Below, piece by piece: positions 57,156-64,000 of a DNA stretch of 64,000 nt. Position 1 is the first letter of the stretch. The number at the start of each line of letters is the position of its first letter. The notes under the pieces were generated by a model. It ran no database searches. It was not told where the DNA came from and was given only the letters and a program-made list of their open reading frames with translations. The stretch comes from Thiococcus pfennigii. GTDB lineage: Bacteria > Pseudomonadota > Gammaproteobacteria > Chromatiales > Chromatiaceae. Position numbers and translations under genes: made by a program. The stretch covers positions 40,203-104,202 of the forward strand of contig NZ_NRRW01000007.1 in NCBI RefSeq assembly GCF_016583835.1. Reading direction: 5' to 3'.

Positions 57156-57632
57156 ATGTCAACGCGGTTGCAGTGGCTAGTCGCAATCATGCTGCCGGCA
57201 CTGCTGATTGCCGGCTGCGGTCTGGGCTCGGTGATGATCCGCGAGCGACCGAGCCCCTACGGCTTCGACGCGACCGTTGACGCCATCTTCGAGGCGGCGG
57301 CGGAGCGCGGCTGGGAGGTACCGAAGGTCTTCGACTTCCAGCAAGCGCTCGTGTCCCGCGGACAACCCGACCCGGGACGGATCAGTGTCATCAAACTCTG
57401 CTCGCCAGAGTTCGCGACGCGGATGTTCGCCAGCGATGCCTCGAAGGCCGTCTCGGTGATGGCGCCGTGTTCGATCTCGGTCTACGAGAAGTCCGATAGG
57501 CGCACCTATGTGGCAACGATGAATATGGCGCTCTTTGCGCGGCTGATGCCACAACCGGTCAGCGACGTGCTTGCCGACATCGCTGCCGATGATGCCGCGA
57601 TCCTCGCCTTCTTGGAGCGCGCGCCAGACTGA
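57156..57632 (+). CDS. DUF302-like lipoprotein
   Basis: 158 residues. A lipoprotein signal (LQWLVAIMLPALLIAGCG) has the lipobox LIAGC, so the mature protein is lipid-anchored. The rest resembles DUF302: YGFDATVDAIFEAAAERGWEVPKVFDFQQAL, VIKLCSPEFATRMFASDASKAVSVMAPCSISVYEKSDRRTYVATMNMALFARLM. The family is of unknown function and often found beside thiol- and sulfur-related genes. GGGAGGA precedes ATG 57156; an in-frame ATG at 57135 is possible but lacks a site. Confidence 0.87.
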   Translation: MSTRLQWLVAIMLPALLIAGCGLGSVMIRERPSPYGFDATVDAIFEAAAERGWEVPKVFDFQQALVSRGQPDPGRISVIKLCSPEFATRMFASDASKAVSVMAPCSISVYEKSDRRTYVATMNMALFARLMPQPVSDVLADIAADDAAILAFLERAPD

Positions 57633-57669
57633 GACGACGGAGAAGGCGGAGACACCGGGGCGCCTCCCC

Positions 57670-57772
57670 ATTTTCAGTCGCCTAAGCGACTGAAAATGAA
57701 GCGAAGCGGAAATCGCATTTTCGCTTCGCGTCTCGAAAAATTGCCCGGATCGCAGTTTTTCAAGGTCCCCTG
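57670..57772. repeat. 103-bp three-hairpin repeat (copy B)
   Basis: Counterpart of 49829-49932. Its first hairpin is perfect over 12 bp (ATTTTCAGTCGC-CTAA-GCGACTGAAAAT). The second (GCGAAGCG...CGCTTCGC) and third (GAAAAATTGCC...GGCAATTTTT-like, here with one C/G change) are retained. It lies 37 bp after the lipoprotein stop. Confidence 0.82.
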
Positions 57773-57908
57773 AAGCCCCGCAGCTCAGGGGGCCGCTGAT
57801 ATCGCCTTAGCCAGCGGGAGGGGGAAGGGCTGCCACGATGCCAGGCCCCTAAGCCTTTCTACGCCTTTGACCCCTACTACTGGCACGCCGTTTCAAGCGT
57901 TGCCGCGG

Positions 57909-58106
57909 CTATACTATATTCATAATGGCGTCGATGAGAAACACCACCGATACGACGCCGACGACGATGCCGGCGATACCCCAGGACGTTCCGAGCGTTG
58001 TAAAGCCGGCGATGGCCAAGGCGATACCACCCAACAAAAACAGGACAGCGCCGAGTAGATACCACCACTTATTGTTGCTGGTAACGGTAATCATGAATCC
58101 AGGCAT
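57909..58106 (-). CDS. Small two-helix membrane protein
   Basis: 65 residues: MPGFMITVTSNNKWW, then helix 1 (YLLGAVLFLLGGIALAIAGF), a short glycine/threonine loop, and helix 2 (WGIAGIVVGVVSVVFLIDAIM). GAGGTGA lies about seven bases before the ATG. It has no recognised family; such small hydrophobic proteins may be regulators or membrane-stress peptides. It lies downstream of the CHAT gene on the same strand, 277 bp away. Confidence 0.65.
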   Translation of the reverse strand: MPGFMITVTSNNKWWYLLGAVLFLLGGIALAIAGFTTLGTSWGIAGIVVGVVSVVFLIDAIMNIV

Positions 58107-58383
58107 TTGAAATCACCTCGGCTCGGTTGCTAGGCCGCGATTGAATGGATCGCCACGCTAATCGAGATTGGCTATCCGGTTGTGCTATTCAAGCGTAGCA
58201 CAGTCCTGTCGTATCCGGTGGCGCCCGCCGCCATCGACGGCTGAAACACCGCTGTTCTAATGGAATCTACCGCACATTGCCAGGTTCCAGCCGCATGAGG
58301 CGCGAGGAGACCGCGCAGCCTGACGACCGCTCGCGCTGAAGTCCTCACGGCGGGCTTGTCTCCCGGAGCCGAGGCGGCAACCG

Positions 58384-61038
58384 CTAGCGGCCGACTACCA
58401 GGAACGGCCCCCAGTAATACGGATGCCGGTACCGGGCATCCCGCTGCAGATTCTCGATAGCAGCACGTGCCGCCGCTCCGGGTGGCTTGAACCCGGCTCC
58501 ATCATAGAACCCCTTCATCCAGGCCGCGGTCGCCTCGTCGTTGATCGGCCAAGCCGACAGCACGAGCGCGTCGGCACCCGCGAACAAGAGCCCGCGGGTC
58601 ATCCCCAAGACCTCGTTGGCATGGGTCGCCTTGGCGGTACCGGTTTCGCATGCGCTCAGAACCACCAGCTTCGCCGCATCGAGCGGCAGACCGTACATCT
58701 CGGCGGCAGTGAGTTGTCCATCGTCGCCACCGCCGCTGCGCAGCGATAGGTAAGACAGCAAGGGTTGATCGGCAACGAACCGCCCGTGCACGGCAAAATG
58801 CACCAGGTCCCGCCCCGGGAGCCAGGTCTTGACCTCCGCTTCCGTCGGTAAGACGTCGGCCTCGACTCGGCCCGGGTAGCGATCGGCGATGGCACGGACC
58901 TCGGCGGGCGCGTGCGCCAACGAGGGATCGGCAACCGCCAGCATCTGCCCTGCCGTGACGGGGCGCGGCGGGGGCAGCGATGTCAGCACCGTCGCGCTCG
59001 GCGCATACGTGATCTCATAGCGCTCCCCGAGGTAACGCTCTGGCGCCGTGCTGCTGAGTAACACTTGAAAAGGCAGGTAGTTGAGGTCCTGGTGAGGAAC
59101 GATCACCAGGTGATCTGTTTCGATCCATTTCAGCACGGGCTCGACGAGGTAGAGGTAGAGCTCGCGGGCGAGGTGCTGATCGAATGGGCGTTTGGGGTCG
59201 ATCAGACCTTCGCGCAGCGATGCAACCTTGTGCTGTAGCTCCGAACTGGGCAGAAAGACAGAGCGAACATGTACGCTTTGTGGGCCGATGTGCCAGAGTA
59301 CCAACTGACTCTCCAGCGTCATGTAGGCCAGTAGCTCGCTGCCGTCGGCTGCCAGCATTCGCTGCACCGCCTCCAGAGAGACGGGCTCCGAGCTGATCAG
59401 GCGCGCGAGCTGCGGGGCTTGTTCGCGGATGCTCGACATGACCTTCTGATAGGACTCTTCCAAGCGTGCGAGTTCCCCTTCCAGCTCCGCTGCACTCGGG
59501 CCGGATGGTGCCAGCACCTTCCCTCGTTGCGCCTCGCCCGCATTGGCGCGACCGGCGGAACCGACAGAGGCCATGCGCCCGGTGGCGTTACGGAGGTTGA
59601 ATAGGCGCTGTTGTTGCTCGGCAATCCGCGTTCGAAGCGTCAAGGCCGATGCGTAGAGCTCGCGTTGCCCCGCCTCTGCAAACGCGACGTCCTTGGTCGC
59701 AAGCAGATCCGCCACCACCCTGGAGCTCGCTTGCTCCATGAGCGCGAAGGCTTCCGCGAGCCGACCGCGATCCAGCAGGTGGAGCATCGTGTTGTAATAG
59801 AACTCGACCTTGTCCTCCAAAAAGCTGCCACGCGCCTGCTCGGTCTGTAACAAGCTGCGGTCGCTCTCCAGCAGCTCTACCGAGCGCAGGTACCACTTCA
59901 ACGCCTCATCGCTTTCGCCTTCCATCTCCCGCAACAGACCCCGCACGAACGCACCCCGGGCATCACTCGCCGGCGGAATGCCGCCCTCGGCCTCGGTCCA
60001 GGCCAACAGGCCGGAAAGCTGTGGATTCTCACCGGCCGTGAACCGCTCGTTTACCAGTACGTCACTGGCCTGCTTTGGTGCGAAGACCGCGCTGCCCGTC
60101 ACCAGTTGGTGAAGGCGCCTTTGACTACGGATCAGTCCTTCGCGCGTTCCCAAGCGACGGAGAAAACCCTGCACCTCCCTGGCAAGCCCGCTCCAGCCGA
60201 ACCCTTGCGCCAACGCGAGCGCCTCCTCGTAGTCCCTTCTTGCGAGCCCTGCGGCCTCCAAACAGGGTTGGAAAGCCCGCTCGAAATCGCACCGCTCGGC
60301 TAGCTTCTGATACAGGTCGGCACGATCGAGATGGCCATAGAACAGGAGCTTGTCGTTCTGGATTCTGTCGACAACGGAGAAGGCGCGGTTGAGGGAGTCC
60401 GCCGCCGCAATCAGGTTGCCCTGCGTGAGTTCGGTTTGCGCCCTGAGGGAGAGCGCGTCGAAGAGACAAGTCTCGTCATCGATGCCTGTGCCGATCTGGA
60501 TGGCCTGCTCGATGGGACCCGCTGCACGGTCAGAGTCACGCTTCCCGAGCATCAAGGAACGCGCCTGTCCGAGGAGGGCCATGCATTCGGGGACAGGGTC
60601 GCCGGCCTCCTGGGCGGTTCGCAAAGCCTCCTCGTAGAGCTCGATGGCGGCGTCCCAGCGATTGCTATATCGATTGAGATCCCCTTGCTTGACCATCGAG
60701 TAGGCCGCGGGGCCCGGCTTTCCGGCCGCCCGAAACAGGCGGATGCTCTCGATGAGCTCGCCCTGCGCGAGCTTGCGCTCCTGTTTCAACGCGGTTTGGT
60801 CAAAGGTCCGCCGAAAATGGTCGATGTAGGCGTCGATGCGCGCGATGGCCCGCTCCTGCAAGGCATGTGGGTCGTCGCCGGCGGTCGCCGGTAAACCTGC
60901 CCACAAGACGAGTACCGGCACCAACCAAAGCCTGGCGGCCCTTAACCCGTTTCGGTCGCGGCCGTTGCCGTTGAACCAACTGGATGGTGTCGCTTGAAGA
61001 CTGCGAGATGCACGGGTTATCGAGATAGCTACCCTCAT
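58384..61038 (-). CDS. Exported CHAT-domain protein with TPR repeats
   Basis: 884 residues. A long basic N region and hydrophobic segment (LWLVPVLVLWAGLPATAG) predict export. Residues about 60-480 are TPR-like helices (AAIELYEEALRTAQEAGD, RRDYEEALALAQGFG, ALKWYLRSVELLES). A coiled region and a CHAT caspase-fold domain (about 590-884) follow, with the probable catalytic His in LVHFAVHGRF (about 751) and Cys in VVLSACETG (about 797). ATG 61038 has GGGGGTGG upstream; a GTG lies two codons earlier. It probably works with the neighbouring C14 protein. Confidence 0.92.
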   Translation of the reverse strand: MRVAISITRASRSLQATPSSWFNGNGRDRNGLRAARLWLVPVLVLWAGLPATAGDDPHALQERAIARIDAYIDHFRRTFDQTALKQERKLAQGELIESIRLFRAAGKPGPAAYSMVKQGDLNRYSNRWDAAIELYEEALRTAQEAGDPVPECMALLGQARSLMLGKRDSDRAAGPIEQAIQIGTGIDDETCLFDALSLRAQTELTQGNLIAAADSLNRAFSVVDRIQNDKLLFYGHLDRADLYQKLAERCDFERAFQPCLEAAGLARRDYEEALALAQGFGWSGLAREVQGFLRRLGTREGLIRSQRRLHQLVTGSAVFAPKQASDVLVNERFTAGENPQLSGLLAWTEAEGGIPPASDARGAFVRGLLREMEGESDEALKWYLRSVELLESDRSLLQTEQARGSFLEDKVEFYYNTMLHLLDRGRLAEAFALMEQASSRVVADLLATKDVAFAEAGQRELYASALTLRTRIAEQQQRLFNLRNATGRMASVGSAGRANAGEAQRGKVLAPSGPSAAELEGELARLEESYQKVMSSIREQAPQLARLISSEPVSLEAVQRMLAADGSELLAYMTLESQLVLWHIGPQSVHVRSVFLPSSELQHKVASLREGLIDPKRPFDQHLARELYLYLVEPVLKWIETDHLVIVPHQDLNYLPFQVLLSSTAPERYLGERYEITYAPSATVLTSLPPPRPVTAGQMLAVADPSLAHAPAEVRAIADRYPGRVEADVLPTEAEVKTWLPGRDLVHFAVHGRFVADQPLLSYLSLRSGGGDDGQLTAAEMYGLPLDAAKLVVLSACETGTAKATHANEVLGMTRGLLFAGADALVLSAWPINDEATAAWMKGFYDGAGFKPPGAAARAAIENLQRDARYRHPYYWGPFLVVGR

Positions 61039-61626
61039 GACCACCCCCTATGCATTGATCGGCATTTCGGACTCGCAAGGCACCCGGCTAAATGCATGCG
61101 CACCGCCAAGCGCAAACAGAACCCGACCCGTCTATTTGAGCGCGAGATAGCGGATACCGCAGCTGGGACTCTCCAGTGCACACGCGCGTCTCGTTGTCAG
61201 CGGTTACGAGCAATCCAACCGAGACGAGGTCGATTAGAACGACCAAAGTCGACGCGATGCGCGCCACGATAGACGGCAGCTTGCGCAGGGGCTCTAACAT
61301 TGGAGCCGAAAGGCGGCCGCTGGACAGTGTCCGGGGTGCGCCGCGTGGCGTGTCCGGCAAGGCACGAGGAGGCGCGATCGCTAAGCGATTGCCGCGATCT
61401 GTAATACCGCCGGGCGCCGCGCGCGATGTGGATCGCGCGCCGTAGCGGTCTTCACCGAGCGGGTGGGCAGGACTCACGTAAAGCCTCTTCGCGGTTTCAA
61501 GAATCTGAATCCAAGATGACGCGGGCAACTACCGTTCTTGGGTTGAGGTAATTCGTTGCTGATGCGCCGTCCCCGCTGCCGCGCCCGCATCCGATCGTTG
61601 CTTGGATGATCGTTTCGCCGAGTGGA
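61039..61626. other. Spacer between the two caspase-like genes
   Basis: 588 bp; contains copy 2 of the 107-bp repeat (61439-61545) and otherwise nothing I can name. Any promoter for the CHAT gene must lie here, but no clear -35/-10 pair was found. Confidence 0.5.
61439..61545 (-). repeat. 107-bp dispersed repeat (copy 2)
   Basis: Read on the minus strand it parallels 45806-45912 base for base, with about a fifth of positions different. The shared frame reads PASSWIQILETAKRLYVSPA, then HPLGEDRYG. The stop codon TAG just before the TTG, and the similarity of the untranslated part before it, are also kept. Confidence 0.75.
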
Positions 61627-63702
61627 CTAATCGGCAACGGGGAACTCGGCCTGGGCGGTACCCCAACTCCTGGCCGCAGAAAGCACCACCTGCCCACGGG
61701 CGTGCATGGCCGTGTTCAGCAGACGTTCTAGCGGATTGAGGGTGCCGTCCCGGTGCGCTGGTACCTCGCGATAGCCAGCGAGCTCGAATAGCCTCGCATC
61801 TATCGGCTCGCTGGTGGCGACGAGCTTCACCATCTCCGTCCCTTGAGTGTCGAGCAGAAGGGCCGTCTCTTGGCTGAGGTCGCGGGACTCACCGGGCTCG
61901 GCCCGTGCATGCTCACGGGCCCGATAGGGCGCTGGAAAGATCACATTCACCTCTGCGTTGGGGCCAATGTTGAGCAGATAGACGTAGCGCGGGTCTGTAT
62001 CCTCGTTTTTGACCGCGAAACCCAGGATATCGCCAGATTTGAACGATTCCGAAGAAAGGTCGGTGAGCTGTCTGCCTGGCTCCTTTCGGTAGCGCTGCTG
62101 TTCGCCCTGCTCGTCGGGGAGTTGCACGCAGTCCTTGCCACAGCCCGGTGCGCGCACGAGCCGGAAGGCGGCCACGGTGACCAGCGGGGGAGCTCCCTTC
62201 GCGGAGAGCTGCTTTAGCTCCTGGACGCGGGCGAAGGTGCTCAGGTTGTCGGTGAGCGTCTTGATGCCCTGATCTGGCTCCTCGAGCGGGATGCGCATCT
62301 TCTCGTGCAACAGCCTTTCCCTGTCCTTCGGACTGATTACCCAGACCTGGGGCTCATTGGCTGGCGAGGAACTGGGCAGCGTGTGCGCAGTCGACGCTTT
62401 GACGAAGCCGCCCTTGGCGTCGGGCACCGGCCGCAAAACGTAGGCGACCCAATCGGCGTCGGAGCGCCCTCCCACCAACTCGAAACCCTTCAACGCCTTC
62501 ACCGCGTTCTCAATTCGCCGCACCAAGTCGCGATCAGCGCCCGTGGCGTAATCGCCTTCCACGGCGACCTTGATGGGTTGAAAAGGGTAGGCGTGTTCCG
62601 CCTCCACGACGACATCACCTACCTTGAAGCGCCCCTGCTTTATGGAACCGAGGCTGGAGAACGCCCGCACCTCGGTCAACTCGATCGTCGCGGGCGGTTC
62701 GATGGGCGTCGCATCGGCGGTTTGGAGCAGTCGGTATATCGACTTCACGGTCGCACCGTTGACGGCACCGGCCGCGATGGTGAGGGTCCGCGTCGCCTCG
62801 TGGACCTTCGTCACGGCGACGGTCGGCTGCACCGCCACGAAGTCACCACCGAACACCGGCCAGTTGGCGCGTCCCTCCATCTGGGGGCGCTGATGGACGC
62901 CGCGCTGGGTGGTGACGAGCGTGTAGGTGCGCTTGAATACCTCATCCCAGGTCTCGCCCGGCCGCGCCTGGTTCAGGGCCTCGACCCAATACCAGGTGAA
63001 CAGGCCGTAGATTTTCCCCCCTTTGAAGGTTTCGATGGCCGTCTCGATATCGCGCGCTGACCCGATGCGCGCCCCGGGAGCCGCTGCCGTCTTGAAGCGT
63101 CTGGACGCGAGGGGATGCTCTCTCGGGTCCATGAGGACGGCACGCACGCCGCGCAGTTCGCCGCGGCTCACCGATTGCGAGTGACAGGAGTCCGACACGA
63201 AGACAATGCGGTCGGTCTTGTCATAGAGCGGGATCAGCCATTCATTGATTTCATCGTCCAGGACGTCGTGGTCATCGATCCCTTCCAGCCTTTTGGCCCG
63301 CGCACCGTGGCTCACCCAGGTCTGATCCAGGCCGCCATGTTCTTCATCGCCATTCTCGTCCTGCGCCTCCGAGCCGTGCCCCGAGTAATGGATGTAGACG
63401 AAGTCCTCCGGCATTACTCGCGCGGCGAGGCTGGCGAATGCTTTCTCAATACCCGTGTGCGTCGCCTGGGAATCCGCCAGAGTGGCAATGTTCTCCCCCG
63501 GGACCTGGAACCGGGTCTCGAGCAACTCACGCACGAGCGCGATGTCGTTTGCCGGGCCCTCCAGCGAGGGGATACCCGGGGCCGAGTACTGCTGAATGCC
63601 GATGAGGAGCGCGTGGCTCGCTGCGGCCGCTGGGACCGCAGCGATGGCGACCCAAGACGCAGTGCACGCCAGAACGGTTGCGGAAACAAGAAAGCGCTGC
63701 AT
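61627..63702 (-). CDS. Exported peptidase C14 (caspase-like) protein with DUF4384
   Basis: 691 residues. A signal peptide (RFLVSATVLACTASWVAIAAVPAAAA) is followed by a caspase-fold domain (about 30-270) with catalytic His109 in YIHYSGHGSE and Cys173 in FVSDSCHSQS. A central region of about 250 residues follows, then a DUF4384 domain (about 540-640; SFKSGDILGFAVKNEDTDPRYVYLLNIGPNAEVNVIFP). Orthocaspase/metacaspase-like enzymes cleave after basic residues in studied members. ATG 63702 is chosen for the signal peptide; the 32 codons of open frame upstream are not family-like. Confidence 0.93.
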   Translation of the reverse strand: MQRFLVSATVLACTASWVAIAAVPAAAASHALLIGIQQYSAPGIPSLEGPANDIALVRELLETRFQVPGENIATLADSQATHTGIEKAFASLAARVMPEDFVYIHYSGHGSEAQDENGDEEHGGLDQTWVSHGARAKRLEGIDDHDVLDDEINEWLIPLYDKTDRIVFVSDSCHSQSVSRGELRGVRAVLMDPREHPLASRRFKTAAAPGARIGSARDIETAIETFKGGKIYGLFTWYWVEALNQARPGETWDEVFKRTYTLVTTQRGVHQRPQMEGRANWPVFGGDFVAVQPTVAVTKVHEATRTLTIAAGAVNGATVKSIYRLLQTADATPIEPPATIELTEVRAFSSLGSIKQGRFKVGDVVVEAEHAYPFQPIKVAVEGDYATGADRDLVRRIENAVKALKGFELVGGRSDADWVAYVLRPVPDAKGGFVKASTAHTLPSSSPANEPQVWVISPKDRERLLHEKMRIPLEEPDQGIKTLTDNLSTFARVQELKQLSAKGAPPLVTVAAFRLVRAPGCGKDCVQLPDEQGEQQRYRKEPGRQLTDLSSESFKSGDILGFAVKNEDTDPRYVYLLNIGPNAEVNVIFPAPYRAREHARAEPGESRDLSQETALLLDTQGTEMVKLVATSEPIDARLFELAGYREVPAHRDGTLNPLERLLNTAMHARGQVVLSAARSWGTAQAEFPVAD

Positions 63703-64000
63703 GGGGAGTCCCTCTCTCGTGGACGAATGGCTCCGCGCTCGTGGGATGCCGCGCTCCGCCTCGATGCCGTAGGTGCCGCTCGGGTGTCGCGAGTGCACCG
63801 ATAGCCGCGTAGGCCTGGTGCGTTACCTTCCGGGATCTGCCTTGGCCGTCGAAATGGGCGTTGGGGTAGTGCACAGGGCAAACGCATCATAGCATTATGA
63901 TATTCTTATATAATATACATGATATAACCTCCGCAACATTCTGAGATGGCTATCGCGGAGGCTCAAGAAGTGACGCTCGATTCGGATCGCTCGCTGATCA
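63703..64000. other. Upstream region of the caspase-like gene, with an AT-rich patch
   Basis: A strikingly AT-rich stretch at about 63887-63932 (TTATGATATTCTTATATAA and following TATACATGATATAA) stands out from the GC-rich surroundings. It lies about 190 bp before the caspase gene start and probably contains -10-like elements for one or both directions. No gene is seen to the window end. Confidence 0.45.

Overview
The window is GC-rich bacterial chromosome. The order rpsF-rpsR-DUF2232-rplI-dnaB-alr-radA and the standalone genes (argS, nadC, thiC, ampD, yhbY) point to a gammaproteobacterium. The c-type cytochrome content (an SHP/DUF1924 cytochrome with diheme partners and a b561-type cytochrome), a four-subunit Frd complex and many REP-like palindromes would fit a Chromatiaceae-type purple sulfur bacterium or a close relative. 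That placement is inference; no photosynthesis gene is present here.

Layout. 1-4.7 kb: end of a membrane protein gene, a GIY-YIG/DUF123 protein, YhbY, a Uma2-family nuclease and a DUF3050 protein, separated by repeat-rich spacers. 4.7-11 kb: a ribosomal/replication block with a very good sigma-70 promoter, ending in the tightly overlapping dnaB-alr-radA. 11-16.7 kb: a two-component system plus PepSY protein, divergent from a cytochrome b561/SHP/diheme cytochrome module, then an EF-hand protein. 16.7-33.5 kb: housekeeping and envelope genes (cation efflux, TPR, YdcF, thiC with its TPP riboswitch, nadC, DUF1631, ampD, SPOR protein, argS, GNAT-nitrilase, quinone oxidoreductase, phosphoesterase, Hsp20). 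33.5-38 kb: a sugar dehydrogenase, then a patch of visibly lower GC with a secreted metallophosphoesterase and an unknown protein. 38-46.3 kb: an acyl-CoA ligase overlapping a large ACP-adenylation-acyltransferase fusion, then frdABCD. 46.3-54 kb: an accessory region with decayed genes (brnT, rhodanese), structured repeats, a Rieske/GltB-like enzyme, and an MFS transporter gene flanked by two RAYT transposase remnants. 54-57 kb: a self-contained sigma-54 circuit (enhancer-binding protein, operator palindromes, -24/-12 promoter, OsmC). 57-64 kb: a lipoprotein, a small membrane protein and two large exported caspase-like proteins (CHAT-TPR and peptidase C14-DUF4384).

Most unusual items: the ACP-FAAL-PlsC fusion; the paired caspase-fold proteins; the readable sigma-54/OsmC circuit; an exact 222-bp duplication of the thiC 3' end embedded in palindromic repeats; a 104-bp three-hairpin repeat present twice; and a 107-bp dispersed repeat with protein-like conservation.
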